Source of the DNA: Oceanirhabdus sp. W0125-5
Lineage (GTDB): Bacteria > Bacillota > Clostridia > Clostridiales > Clostridiaceae
Assembly (NCBI RefSeq): GCF_027938815.1
Contig: NZ_CP115913.1
Location: 1,708,001-1,772,000, forward strand
Direction of reading: 5' to 3'
Length of the DNA: 64,000 nucleotides
Made by a program: the position numbers and the translations under genes. The notes beneath the pieces are model-generated. The model saw nothing but the letters and a program-made list of their open reading frames with translations, searched no databases and was not told the origin of the DNA. Shown here piece after piece: positions 1 to 7,888 of this stretch (position 1 is its first letter; every line of letters starts with the position of its first letter).

Positions 1-924
1 TTGAAAAGTGTTTCAGGAATAGGGCATATAGGTGGGACAATTCTATATAGCTCAAATAAAGATAATTTATTTGATTACACTGTAGAGGAAGAAGGAAAGA
101 AAGTTAAAAAAGATGTTTCAGATGTAGCAGTACAGAATTTAAATAAAGAGAATGTTGATGCATTAATAATTATTGGAGGAGATGGTACCCTTACTAGTGC
201 AAGAGACTTTGCTAGAAAAGGAGTAAAGGTTATAGGTGTTCCAAAAACAATAGATAATGATCTTCATGCAACAGATATTACTTTCGGGTTTAATTCAGCT
301 GTAAATGTAGCAACTGAGGCTTTAGACAGACTTCATACAACAGCTGCATCACATCATAGAGTAATGATTCTTGAAGTAATGGGAAGAAATGCTGGGTGGA
401 TTGCTCTAGAGTCAGGTTTTGCAGGATCAGCTGATGTGATTTTGATTCCTGAGATAGAATATGATATTGAAAAGATTGTTGAAAAAATAAAGGATAGAGA
501 AAACAGAGGTAAATTGTTCAGTATAATTGTAGTTGCTGAAGGGGCTAAGCCAAAGGGGGGAAAAGTAGTTGTTAAAAAGACTGTAGAAGATAGTCCTGAT
601 CCAATTAGACTTGGAGGAATTGGGCATAAACTAGCTTATGATTTAGAAAAGTTTGTTAAGAATCATGAAATCAGGTGTACTGTACTAGGGCATACTCAAA
701 GAGGGGGAATCACATCTACCTTTGATAGAATATTAGCTACAAGATATGGGGTTAAAGCAGTGGATTTATTAGCTGAGAATAGATTTGGTAATATGGTAAG
801 TCTTCAAGGTAGAAAAATGACTTATGTACACTTAGAAAATGTTATAGGAAGTCAAAAAATGGTTGATCCTAAAGGAGAACTGGTAGAGACGGCTAAGAGT
901 ATAGGGATTTCATTTGGAGACTAG
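1..924 (+). CDS. pfkA: 6-phosphofructokinase, 5' end cut by window edge
   Basis: Phosphorylates fructose 6-phosphate in glycolysis. The frame is open from base 1 and the first codon (TTG) is internal: the text begins in the middle of the N-terminal nucleotide-binding half, so roughly 60-70 residues lie outside the window. Visible motifs are GGDGT in the phosphoryl-donor site, PKTIDND with the catalytic aspartate, MGRNAGWIA in the sugar-phosphate site, and LGHTQRGG near the C-terminus. In this superfamily Gly in GGDGT is typical of ATP users, while Lys in PKTIDND (instead of PGTIDND) is typical of the PPi-PFK/group III branch; the mixture suggests an ATP-using member of that branch, but the donor is an inference. 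A foldback repeat begins right behind the stop codon. Confidence 0.93.
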   Translation: MKSVSGIGHIGGTILYSSNKDNLFDYTVEEEGKKVKKDVSDVAVQNLNKENVDALIIIGGDGTLTSARDFARKGVKVIGVPKTIDNDLHATDITFGFNSAVNVATEALDRLHTTAASHHRVMILEVMGRNAGWIALESGFAGSADVILIPEIEYDIEKIVEKIKDRENRGKLFSIIVVAEGAKPKGGKVVVKKTVEDSPDPIRLGGIGHKLAYDLEKFVKNHEIRCTVLGHTQRGGITSTFDRILATRYGVKAVDLLAENRFGNMVSLQGRKMTYVHLENVIGSQKMVDPKGELVETAKSIGISFGD

Positions 925-1048
925 TTATTTTATCTATGATAAAATGAGTAAAAATCTTTTCTCTTAAAAAACAATAATATATAGTTTCTGCGTAAGTAGA
1001 AACATCCATCATTATACATTATACATTATCAATTATACATTTATTTTT
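925..1048 (+). repeat. Foldback repeat, copy A (right half only)
   Basis: Partial copy of the foldback family. It starts immediately after the pfkA stop with the ATAAAATGAGTAAA segment, then the terminal hairpin GTTTCTGC/GTAGAAAC near 983-1002, the ATCC box, and four heptads (ATTATAC, ATTATAC, ATTATCA, ATTATAC), all with A at heptad position 4, ending in a T-run. The left half is missing. The T-run behind the hairpin could help terminate pfkA transcription. Confidence 0.85.
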
Positions 1049-1071
1049 TTCATACGTATTAGTAGGATAAA

Positions 1072-1101
1072 TTGACAAATGTGGTAAAAAAATATTATAA
1101 T
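1072..1101 (+). promoter_or_regulatory. Sigma-A type promoter for the beta-lactamase-fold gene
   Basis: TTGACA at 1072-1077 and TATAAT at 1096-1101, separated by 18 bp, about 90 bp upstream of the start codon at 1190. Confidence 0.75.
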
Positions 1102-1189
1102 AGACCTAATAAATGAGGTTGTACATTTTAAATTTTCAGAAAAGAATAAATAATAAAAAAATTTAAAAGTTTTAGATAGGGAGGGCATA

Positions 1190-1954
1190 ATGAAGGAGCT
1201 TAAAAGATATCTGGATAGCAGAATTGGTGAATTTAGTTTTTATTTCGAAGATTTAAAAAGTGGATACACGTATGGATTCCATCATAAAAAGCAGATGGAT
1301 GCAGCTGAAAGCATCATGTTACCAATTGCCATAGCTCTTATGAAGGAAGTTGAAGATAAAAGTTTATCTTTAGAAGACAAATTTGCAATTGGTGAAGATG
1401 AAAAGCATGATAGTTATTGTGGTATTATGAATTATTTAAAAGATAAAGAATTTACATTGAGAGAATTATTAGTAGCTATCACTGTTCAAAGTGATTTAAC
1501 AGCAGCGAATAAGATTGTTGAGATTTTAGGCTTTGAAAAAGTAAATAAGCATTTTAAGAAGATGGGGTTAAAGTATACTGTAATTAACTCTAAATTAGGG
1601 GTAAATGGAAATAATTTGTCTACTGCTTACGAATTATCAAAATGCTTCTCTATTCTATATAGAGAAGAATATTTAGATAAAAAGAATAGTAAACTTTTAA
1701 TTGAATTATTAACTAACAGTCAATTTAGAAATAAGATACCATTTTACTTACCAATCGATAGTTGGAGTGCTATTGCTAATAAAGCCGGTCACAAAGAAAA
1801 TGTAGAAGTTGATTCATCGTTACTTAATATTAAAAAAGGAGATTTTATTTTTACTGTAATGACTAAGAATCTTCCTAGTAATGTATATGGAATAACAATT
1901 ATATCAAGATTGGCTAAGATGATGTGGGATATTATTGACTCAAATTGGAGATAA
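1190..1954 (+). CDS. Class A beta-lactamase-fold protein, probably catalytically inactive
   Basis: A 254-residue cytoplasmic protein (no signal peptide) related to the class A beta-lactamase/serine hydrolase fold (Beta-lactamase2 type). The helix that normally carries the catalytic Ser-x-x-Lys reads AAESIMLPIAIAL; aligned by length to the usual AASVIKLPI form, serine becomes Glu and lysine becomes Met. The second motif SDN reads SDL (SDLTAANKI) and the KTG motif reads KAG (NKAGHKENVEVD). The fold signature is therefore kept while the catalytic residues are lost, pointing to a binding or regulatory role, which is inference. Strong ribosome site AGGGAGGG precedes the ATG. It has its own promoter and stands alone between pfkA and plsC. 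Confidence 0.75.
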   Translation: MKELKRYLDSRIGEFSFYFEDLKSGYTYGFHHKKQMDAAESIMLPIAIALMKEVEDKSLSLEDKFAIGEDEKHDSYCGIMNYLKDKEFTLRELLVAITVQSDLTAANKIVEILGFEKVNKHFKKMGLKYTVINSKLGVNGNNLSTAYELSKCFSILYREEYLDKKNSKLLIELLTNSQFRNKIPFYLPIDSWSAIANKAGHKENVEVDSSLLNIKKGDFIFTVMTKNLPSNVYGITIISRLAKMMWDIIDSNWR

Positions 1955-1991
1955 GTAAAGTATCCATGTTTTCTATGTAGTTTTTGTAAAA

Positions 1992-2020
1992 TTGACAAGT
2001 ATAGGGCATTATTTTATAAT
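1992..2020 (+). promoter_or_regulatory. Sigma-A promoter upstream of plsC
   Basis: Consensus TTGACA at 1992-1997 and TATAAT at 2015-2020 with 17-bp spacing. Expected transcription start is about 2027, only about 20 nt before the hairpin at 2046. Confidence 0.8.
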
Positions 2021-2045
2021 TAAATATAGGTATTTGACTAATAAA

Positions 2046-2082
2046 GTTATTTAATAGCAGATGTTATTGAATAACTTTTTTT
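2046..2082 (+). terminator. Intrinsic terminator between promoter and plsC
   Basis: An 11-bp stem GTTATTTAATA / TATTGAATAAC (one wobble pair) followed by seven T. It lies downstream of the promoter at 1992-2020 and upstream of plsC. It could end the preceding gene's transcript or act as a leader attenuator for plsC. Confidence 0.7.
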
Positions 2083-2125
2083 AAAAACTAAAAGTAGAAA
2101 TTAAATAGTAAGAGAGGAATACATT

Positions 2126-2836
2126 ATGAGAAAAGTGGCATTTTATTTTTTCGTTGTAATAAATTTAGTGCGCAGTATTTTTTATTTATTTTGGTTAAAG
2201 ATATATGAAAAAATAGGTAAAGAGGATAAGTTAAATGCAGTTGTTCAAAGATTTGTATTAAAAGTTACAGACCATATATCTAAAGGTATCAGGTTGAATT
2301 ATGAAGTAGTTGGAAAAGAGAATATTCCAGATGAAGCTTGCTTATTTGTTAGTAATCATCAGAGTTATTTCGATGTATTAGCAATCACACATGCTGTAGG
2401 TAAGTCTGTAGGATTTGTAGCAAAAGAGGAACTGAAAAAAATAATTTATTTTAGATATTGGTTAGCAAAGGGAAACTGTGTATTTATTAATAGGAAAAAT
2501 CCAAGAGAAGGTCTTAAAGCAATTAATGAAGCAGCTAATAAAATAAAGAATGGACATAGTATGGTTATATTCCCAGAAGGAACTAGAAGTAGGGGAAGTA
2601 ATATTGCGCCATTTAAAAAAGGAAGTATGAAAATTGCAATTAAAGCAGGAGCTAAAATTGTTCCTGTATCTATAGAAGGAACATACAAAGCATATGAAAA
2701 AACCAAAGGATTTAGCAAAGTTAATGCAAAAATAATTTTTAACGAGCCTATAGATACAAAAGAACTGTCAAAAGAAGAACTTGCAGATGTGCATGAGAGA
2801 ATAAGACAAAATATAGCTGAGAATATCGCCGTATAG
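2126..2836 (+). CDS. plsC: 1-acyl-sn-glycerol-3-phosphate acyltransferase
   Basis: Transfers an acyl chain to lysophosphatidic acid to make phosphatidic acid, the second acylation of phospholipid synthesis, at the membrane. The 236-residue length is normal for PlsC. An N-terminal hydrophobic segment (about residues 4-25) anchors the protein. The catalytic HX4D motif is seen as NHQSYFD near residue 77, and the glycerol-3-phosphate-binding motif as FPEGTRSR near residue 150. Ribosome site GAGAGGAA precedes the ATG. It is monocistronic, with a promoter and a leader terminator upstream and a foldback repeat downstream, facing gapN. Confidence 0.93.
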   Translation: MRKVAFYFFVVINLVRSIFYLFWLKIYEKIGKEDKLNAVVQRFVLKVTDHISKGIRLNYEVVGKENIPDEACLFVSNHQSYFDVLAITHAVGKSVGFVAKEELKKIIYFRYWLAKGNCVFINRKNPREGLKAINEAANKIKNGHSMVIFPEGTRSRGSNIAPFKKGSMKIAIKAGAKIVPVSIEGTYKAYEKTKGFSKVNAKIIFNEPIDTKELSKEELADVHERIRQNIAENIAV

Positions 2837-2904
2837 CGATGTTTTCAGCTTTATTTTTTCTAAAGTAAGTTGAAAAGTTTCTTAAGAATAAAAATGAAAA
2901 AACA

Positions 2905-3158
2905 TAGTGGATAACGGACAGTTGAAAGTGGAAAACGAAGGATATTTCTCTTCGAGAAATTTTAATATTATTGTTTCGTGGACAATAAAGGTTTTACTCG
3001 TTTTCTTTAGATAAAACATCGTACTTAAAATACAATATTTTATCTAAGGATAAAATGAGTAAAAATCTCTTGGTCTAAAGAATGATAAAATGTAGGTTCT
3101 ACGTAAGTAGAACCATCCTTCGTTGTCCGTTGTCCACTGTCCATTGTCAACTTTTTTT
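2905..3158 (+). repeat. Foldback repeat, copy B (full length)
   Basis: Full copy, about 254 bp, between the convergent plsC and gapN. Left arm heptads read on the minus strand as GTTTTCC, ACTTTCA, ACTGTCC, GTTATCC. Right arm heptads are GTTGTCC, GTTGTCC, ACTGTCC, ATTGTCA, then a T-run. Inner hairpins are ATTTCTC/GAGAAAT on the left and GGTTCTAC/GTAGAACC (3095-3114) on the right. It ends about ten bases before the gapN stop codon. Confidence 0.9.
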
Positions 3159-3167
3159 AAATGGTTT

Positions 3168-4619
3168 TCAGTTGTATTCAAGAACAATGTTCTTCCTTCT
3201 CGTCATGGCTTCAATACTATATCTAATGCCTTGAGTACCCATACCTGAATTCTTGATTCCGCTGAATGGAAAATGATCTGGTCCTCTTTCGGTTTTGTTG
3301 TTTATATGAACTGTTCCAACTTCAAGTCGTTTAGCTACATAGAATGCATTATTTATATTCATAGTAAAAACTGAAGATTGAAGACCATATTCAGATTTAT
3401 TTGCGAGGGCTATGGCTTCATCAATAGTACTTACTCTTATTATTGGCAAAACTGGGCCAAATGGCTCTTCCCAAGCAATTCTCATTTCTTCAGTTACCAT
3501 ATCATATATAGTTGGATATACAAGATTATCTTGATGATTTCCTCCTATAAGGCACTGAGCTCCTTTTTCTACTGCATCATTCATAAGTTCAAGAACATAA
3601 TCTTTTGCTTTGTCATTTATAAGAGGGGTTATTGTGCTATCTTTGGGATTACCTACTTTTAATTCTTTAACCTTTGGAAGAATAAGATCTATAAGTTTAT
3701 CAGCAATTGAATTTATGGCGATAACTCTTTTTATTGCGGTACATCGTTGACCGGAATAGCTGAAGGCACCTGAAACTATATCATTTGCAGCATCTTCTAA
3801 ATTGGCATCATCAAGAACTATTGCAGCATCCTTACCACCTAATTCCATAATTAAAGGTACCATTTTTGAAACACTTGCAATATGTTTACCAACTTTTGTG
3901 GAGCCTGTGAAGTTAATAAAGTCTATACCAGGATGAGTTACAAGATAATCGCCAATTTCAGAACTTTTCCCTGTTATTGTATTAAGAACACCTGCAGGAA
4001 GACCTGCTTGATTAAAAATTTCAACCATATGCATAGCAGATATTGCACCTTGAGTAGGCGGTTTAAGTACAACTGAATTGCCAGCAATAAGAGCAGGAGC
4101 AATTTTTGAAACTGAAAGGTTGATTGGATAATTGAATGGTGATATAGCCAATACAACTCCTAGAGGTTCACGAATAACAAATGCTAATTTGTCTGTTTTA
4201 ACACCTGGGAAGTTATCCGCATTAAGGGCTTCTCCGATTGTACGCTCTCCTTCATCAGCTGTGAACTTTATAAAGTCAGCTGTTCTGCTTATTTCAGAGA
4301 GGCATGACTTCTTATCTTTAGCAATTTCCTGCATTAATATATCTGCAATGTAGTCTTGATTATTTAAGAGTAGATTAGCTGCTTTATGGAGAATTTTAGC
4401 TCTCTCATTTGTGGGCATATTACCCCAAGTTTTCTGAGCGTTTTTACAGCTTTCTACGGCTTTATCTACATCTTCAGGTTGCATTTGAGATATGTAGCCC
4501 ATCAATTCTTTAGATGTAGGATTATAAATTTTTAGACATTTATCAGAATAAATCCATTGTCCATTTAAAAAATTCCCATAACAACTTTGTTTTTTTATAT
4601 TCTCAAACAAATTTATCAC
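3168..4619 (-). CDS. gapN: NADP-dependent non-phosphorylating glyceraldehyde-3-phosphate dehydrogenase
   Basis: Oxidises glyceraldehyde 3-phosphate directly to 3-phosphoglycerate with NADP, bypassing the ATP-yielding step and giving NADPH for biosynthesis. The 483-residue aldehyde dehydrogenase fold is full length. The catalytic glutamate lies in MELGGKDAAIVLDDA (about residue 260) and the catalytic cysteine in YSGQRCTAIKRV (about 294); YSGQRCTA(I/V)KRV is characteristic of GapN within the ALDH superfamily. ISPFNYP and GSTKVG, the cofactor-binding segments, are also present. It is monocistronic, convergent with plsC, with its 5' end in the divergent region shared with yaaR, which carries a large inverted repeat. 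Confidence 0.93.
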   Translation of the reverse strand: MINLFENIKKQSCYGNFLNGQWIYSDKCLKIYNPTSKELMGYISQMQPEDVDKAVESCKNAQKTWGNMPTNERAKILHKAANLLLNNQDYIADILMQEIAKDKKSCLSEISRTADFIKFTADEGERTIGEALNADNFPGVKTDKLAFVIREPLGVVLAISPFNYPINLSVSKIAPALIAGNSVVLKPPTQGAISAMHMVEIFNQAGLPAGVLNTITGKSSEIGDYLVTHPGIDFINFTGSTKVGKHIASVSKMVPLIMELGGKDAAIVLDDANLEDAANDIVSGAFSYSGQRCTAIKRVIAINSIADKLIDLILPKVKELKVGNPKDSTITPLINDKAKDYVLELMNDAVEKGAQCLIGGNHQDNLVYPTIYDMVTEEMRIAWEEPFGPVLPIIRVSTIDEAIALANKSEYGLQSSVFTMNINNAFYVAKRLEVGTVHINNKTERGPDHFPFSGIKNSGMGTQGIRYSIEAMTRRKNIVLEYN

Positions 4620-4679
4620 CTCGTATGTATTCTTTCTAAGTTTTATAAAAAATATTAATTAGAGATTTTATAGTTAAAC

Positions 4680-4743
4680 TTGATTTATACATGTATCAAA
4701 ATATAGGTGTACTTTAAACTGATGTATAAATCAAATATACATC
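4680..4743. promoter_or_regulatory. Inverted-repeat element between gapN and yaaR
   Basis: TTGATTTATACAT (4680-4692) is matched by ATGTATAAATCAA (4722-4734), a perfect 13-bp inverted repeat. A second, overlapping palindrome GATGTATA/TATACATC lies at 4721-4743. The + strand core TATACATGT, AAAAT, GGTGTA recurs in the inverted repeat upstream of larE (45463-45520). It could be an operator, a small structured leader or a dispersed repeat. Confidence 0.5.
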
Positions 4744-4868
4744 TTAGAAAATAGGGGTATAGATTTAACTTAGATGATATATATAATGAAATATATCCAT
4801 AATTTAGAGGTGAAATTTCAGTTAATGCCATTGGAGAATTATGATATAATGTTTTAAGAGGTGATTTT

Positions 4869-5291
4869 GTGGAGATTAAAGGTGTAGGCAGAAATAGAGT
4901 AGTTACATCATCAAATAAAAAGATTGCTACTAAAAAAGATTTTTCTCAGAATTTTAGTTTTGCAAGGCAGAAAAAGAATGAGCAAGAATTAAAAAAAATG
5001 ATTGATGATATAAAAAAGAAAGGTAGCAGATTGGTATTAACAAAATGCTACTCAGATGTTAAAGCATATAAGAATATGATAAAAGAATATCTTCAATCAG
5101 TGTTAAATCATATGTATGATGTAAAAAAAGATATATCATTCTGGCAAACACAATATTTCATTACGGTTGATACAATAGATTTAAAGCTTGAAGATCTAAC
5201 AAGAATGATGATTGAAGGTGAAAAAGAAAATTTAAATATTGCAGCCACAGTTGATGATATTACTGGGCTATTGATAGATATATACAAATAG
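4869..5291 (+). CDS. yaaR: YaaR family protein (DUF327)
   Basis: A 140-residue helical protein of the YaaR/DUF327 family found across Bacilli and Clostridia; biochemical function is not established. The family pattern is visible: a charged, disordered N-terminus, a helical centre (EQELKKMIDDIKKKGSRL), and the conserved block around LTKCYSDVKAYKNMIKEYL. It starts with GTG behind AAGAGGTGAT. A likely -10 element TATAAT is at 4845-4850. It converges tightly with the small minus-strand gene that ends two bases beyond its stop. Confidence 0.8.
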   Translation: MEIKGVGRNRVVTSSNKKIATKKDFSQNFSFARQKKNEQELKKMIDDIKKKGSRLVLTKCYSDVKAYKNMIKEYLQSVLNHMYDVKKDISFWQTQYFITVDTIDLKLEDLTRMMIEGEKENLNIAATVDDITGLLIDIYK

Positions 5292-5293
5292 AA

Positions 5294-5596
5294 TTAAAAC
5301 TCTGATAAAATATTTAATTCATGTTTTAAATTTTCGATGTTCCTTTCATGCTTTAATATTAAATTAGAATTGTTAGAGGTACACTTTTTAAGTTTATCTC
5401 TTTTTTTACACAATTCTTTAAGTTCAACTTCACGTTGAGTAATTAAGGGGGAAGTTAATTCTTTCATTGTTCTCTGTTTATTTATAAGGAATATTACTCT
5501 TTTCTTTGTAAAATGATAAAGTTTTTTTAGTTCGTTATAGATAATATTACAGGTTTCTAAAATAATTTCTATTAATTTGACAAGCTGTTCTTTCAA
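5294..5596 (-). CDS. Small coiled-coil protein, function unknown
   Basis: About 100 residues, rich in Lys, Glu and Leu, predicted mostly helical with a heptad-like C-terminal half (residues about 55-95). No family recognised. The TTG start at 5596 is chosen because GGTGGTGAT sits four bases upstream; a longer frame to 5635 would overlap the divergent neighbour and lacks a ribosome site. Its position beside yaaR and next to another small coiled-coil gene suggests a local functional set, possibly flagellar-chaperone-like, but nothing in the sequence proves that. Confidence 0.55.
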   Translation of the reverse strand: MKEQLVKLIEIILETCNIIYNELKKLYHFTKKRVIFLINKQRTMKELTSPLITQREVELKELCKKRDKLKKCTSNNSNLILKHERNIENLKHELNILSEF

Positions 5597-5623
5597 GTAT
5601 ATCACCACCATAAGGAGTTTATA

Positions 5624-6061
5624 ATGAGTAAACAATATTATAATTTTCTAAATAACAAGATACAAAAATTGGACAAACAAATACTAGAAGCAAAGGAACA
5701 AATAAAAGAATTAGATATAAAAGTATTAGATCAAAATAACTGTTTAAAATCATTAAAATCTGAAGAAGAAAGATTACAACATAATATTAATCAGATAATA
5801 GCACAGTATAAGGAAAATGGATTAAAGTTGATAATTGCAAAACAAAATCCACATATTGATACTTGGAAAGGTATTTACTTAAAGGAAAAAGACAATTCTA
5901 GAATAAGCGTATTCAACAATAACTCTCAATTAATAGGAGAAATTGTGGGGAAAAAAGCTGCTCATTTGTCTTTGTTAATGAAAAAAATACCTAATTTCAG
6001 TGCTACTATAACAGATTACTCAGATGATAATTTTATGATTTTAATTAGGTTTTTTGAATAA
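5624..6061 (+). CDS. Coiled-coil protein with a small C-terminal domain, function unknown
   Basis: A 145-residue protein: the first 65 or so residues form a strong coiled coil (KIQKLDKQILEAKEQIKEL and on), and the last 75 look like a compact alpha/beta domain (DTWKGIYLKEKDNSRISVF and following). No family recognised. AAGGAGTTTATA gives a clear ribosome site. It is transcribed divergently from the small coiled-coil gene to its left with only 27 bases between the starts, so the two share one very short regulatory region. Confidence 0.65.
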   Translation: MSKQYYNFLNNKIQKLDKQILEAKEQIKELDIKVLDQNNCLKSLKSEEERLQHNINQIIAQYKENGLKLIIAKQNPHIDTWKGIYLKEKDNSRISVFNNNSQLIGEIVGKKAAHLSLLMKKIPNFSATITDYSDDNFMILIRFFE

Positions 6062-6163
6062 CTCATCTAGTATAATCTTATAATAACATAAAAATACTGT
6101 AGGTAAATAGATTCTGCTGCGAAAATAAATTTATTGAAATAGATTAAATTATAGTAAAATCAA

Positions 6164-6198
6164 AAACCACTTTATAGATACAATCTATAAAGTGGTTT
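6164..6198. terminator. Bidirectional intrinsic terminator
   Basis: A perfect 16-bp stem AAACCACTTTATAGAT / ATCTATAAAGTGGTTT with a 3-nt loop. An A-run on the left gives a U-tract for the minus-strand DUF378 gene, which ends five bases away. Confidence 0.9.
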
Positions 6199-6202
6199 AA
6201 GT

Positions 6203-6409
6203 TTATGTTCTTGGAGATTCAGTTCTTTTCCCAAAGAATGACAATGAATAAAGCCCTGCAATTCCTACTAGAGCATATACAACTCTACTGAAAGCGCTCA
6301 TTTCTCCAAATAATGCAGCTACTAAGTCAAATCCGAAGAAACCGATAAGCCCCCAGTTTATTGCACCAATTATTACTAATGTTAGTGCTATTATATCTAG
6401 AGTTTTCAT
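6203..6409 (-). CDS. DUF378 family small membrane protein
   Basis: A 68-residue protein of the DUF378 (YuzA-like) family, function unknown. Two membrane segments are visible: LDIIALTLVIIGAINWGLIG (about 4-23) and VVYALVGIAGLYSLSFF (about 43-59). The INWGLIGFFGFDLVAALFG stretch is the family hallmark. AAAAAGGAGATG precedes the start. It is monocistronic and followed by a strong terminator. Confidence 0.88.
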   Translation of the reverse strand: MKTLDIIALTLVIIGAINWGLIGFFGFDLVAALFGEMSAFSRVVYALVGIAGLYSLSFFGKRTESPRT

Positions 6410-6658
6410 TATTATTACATCTCCTTTTTAGATTATGACATTAATAGTATTTCCATTAATAATTTTATTATTCTTTAGAGAAAGTGGGCAAATGTAATTT
6501 AAGATAACTAGCAGAAGTCTCCCATCTTCTATAAGTGGGAGATGAATGCGTAATCTTAATACTTTTACATGGATAAAAAATCATAAATGTGAAATAATAA
6601 GAATGAATGTTCTTGAGATTCATTAGTATTGTATTCAAAAGTAAAGGTGTTGAAAGCA

Positions 6659-7756
6659 GTGAAAATCAACAAAGCATATAAATTCAGAATATATCCAAAT
6701 GAAAATCAAAAAAAGATTATTGAAAAATCCTTTGGTTGTTCAAGATATGTATATAATCATTTCTTAAACCAAAGGAATGAAATATATAAAGCTGAAAAAA
6801 GATGTATTAAATATACAGAACAACAAAATCAATTACCAAATATGAAAAAAAAATTTGTATGGCTTAAAGAAATTGATAGTACATCACTGCAGATGTCACT
6901 AAGAAATCTTGATGCTGCATTCAAAAATTTCTTTGAAGGTAGAGCAGACAGACCAAAATTCAAAAGTAAAAGAGACAACTATAAAACATATACAAGTAAT
7001 TTTGTGAATAACAATATTGAAATAAAAAAAGATAAAATAAAACTGCCTAAATTGAAATATGTTAATGCAAAAATTCATAGATATTTTGAAGGTAGAGTAA
7101 TAAACACTACTGTTTCTAAAACATCAAGTGGTAAATATTTTGTATCTATATGTGTTGAAACAAAGATAGAGCCATTAAAAAAAGTATCGGGGAATGTTGG
7201 TATAGATTTAGGGTTATGTCATTTTGCAATATTATCAAATGGTGAAAAGATTGAAAATCCTAAGTATCTAAAAAAGTCATTAGATAAATTGGCAAAAGAA
7301 CAAAGAAAATTAAGTAGTAAAGAAAGAGGAAGTAACAATTGGAATAAGCAAAGAATAAAGGTTGCTAGACTACATGAACGTATATCTAATCAAAGATTAG
7401 ATTTCATCCATAAGCTATCTAAAAGAATTATAAGCGATAATCAAGTTATAATTCTTGAAGATTTATCAGTTAAAAATATGATGAAGAATGATAAATTATC
7501 TCAAAGTATTTCAGATGTAAGTTGGTATAAATTTGTTACTATTCTAGATTATAAAGCAAAATGGCATGGAAGAAAAATTCATAAAATAAATAGATGGTAT
7601 CCGTCATCTAAAACATGCAATAATTGTGGTCATGTTTTAGATGAAATGCCACTGCATATAAGAGAATGGAAATGTACTAAATGCGATAGCATTCATGATA
7701 GGGATATAAATGCCAGTAGGAATATCTTGAAGCAAGGGTTATTAGAAATAGCCTAA
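6659..7756 (+). CDS. tnpB: TnpB RNA-guided nuclease (IS605 OrfB family)
   Basis: TnpB proteins are omega-RNA-guided DNA nucleases encoded by IS200/IS605 elements and ancestral to Cas12. This copy has 365-366 residues and looks intact: an N-terminal helix-turn-helix/wedge start (AYKFRIYPNENQKKIIEKSF), the RuvC catalytic residues in GIDLGLCHFAI, IILEDLSVKNM and HDRDINASRNI, and a CX2C...CX2C zinc finger (CNNCG, CTKC) just before the last aspartate. The GTG at 6659 is chosen over an upstream ATG at 6629 because AAAGGTG lies nine bases before it and family homology begins there. Confidence 0.93.
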   Translation: MKINKAYKFRIYPNENQKKIIEKSFGCSRYVYNHFLNQRNEIYKAEKRCIKYTEQQNQLPNMKKKFVWLKEIDSTSLQMSLRNLDAAFKNFFEGRADRPKFKSKRDNYKTYTSNFVNNNIEIKKDKIKLPKLKYVNAKIHRYFEGRVINTTVSKTSSGKYFVSICVETKIEPLKKVSGNVGIDLGLCHFAILSNGEKIENPKYLKKSLDKLAKEQRKLSSKERGSNNWNKQRIKVARLHERISNQRLDFIHKLSKRIISDNQVIILEDLSVKNMMKNDKLSQSISDVSWYKFVTILDYKAKWHGRKIHKINRWYPSSKTCNNCGHVLDEMPLHIREWKCTKCDSIHDRDINASRNILKQGLLEIA

Positions 7757-7888
7757 AAAATAAAAACCGTAGGTCTTACGGGGATAGCCTGTGGAGAAAG
7801 TAGATTGAGAAATCTGTGAAGCAGGAAAAGTTCTTGGATACACCAAGAAGCCCCCACTTCAACGTGAGTAAGTGGAGGGAGAGTTCAC
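7700..7888 (+). ncRNA. Predicted omega-RNA of the TnpB element
   Basis: By analogy with ISDra2, the guide scaffold covers the 3' end of tnpB and the downstream right end. The 130 noncoding bases after the stop are rich in local pairs (CCGTAGGTCTTACGG; GATTGAGAAATC; TTCTTGG/CCAAGAA) and end with the right-end hairpin and TTCAC at 7888. The guide would then start at 7889 (GATTATATGTTAATAAG). The 5' boundary is a guess. Confidence 0.55.

Larger units (their letters stand above)
6500..7888 (+). mobile_element. IS605/IS1341-type element with tnpB only
   Basis: A subterminal hairpin at the left end (TCTCCCA/TGGGAGA, 6518-6542) and one at the right end (CCCCCACTT/AAGTGGAGG, about 7851-7878), then GAGAGTTCAC ending at 7888, flank a single tnpB. 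No TnpA (Y1 transposase) gene is present, so movement would need a TnpA supplied in trans. There are no terminal inverted repeats or target duplication, as expected for this group. The exact left boundary is uncertain by about 20 bases. Confidence 0.8.

Noticed and set aside
1..30. TTG at base 1 as the true start of phosphofructokinase
   Set aside because: Homology to PFK already runs through residue 1, so the real start lies outside the window.
3116..3155. Heptad arrays read as a CRISPR array
   Set aside because: Units are seven bases with no spacers, and no cas gene is present.
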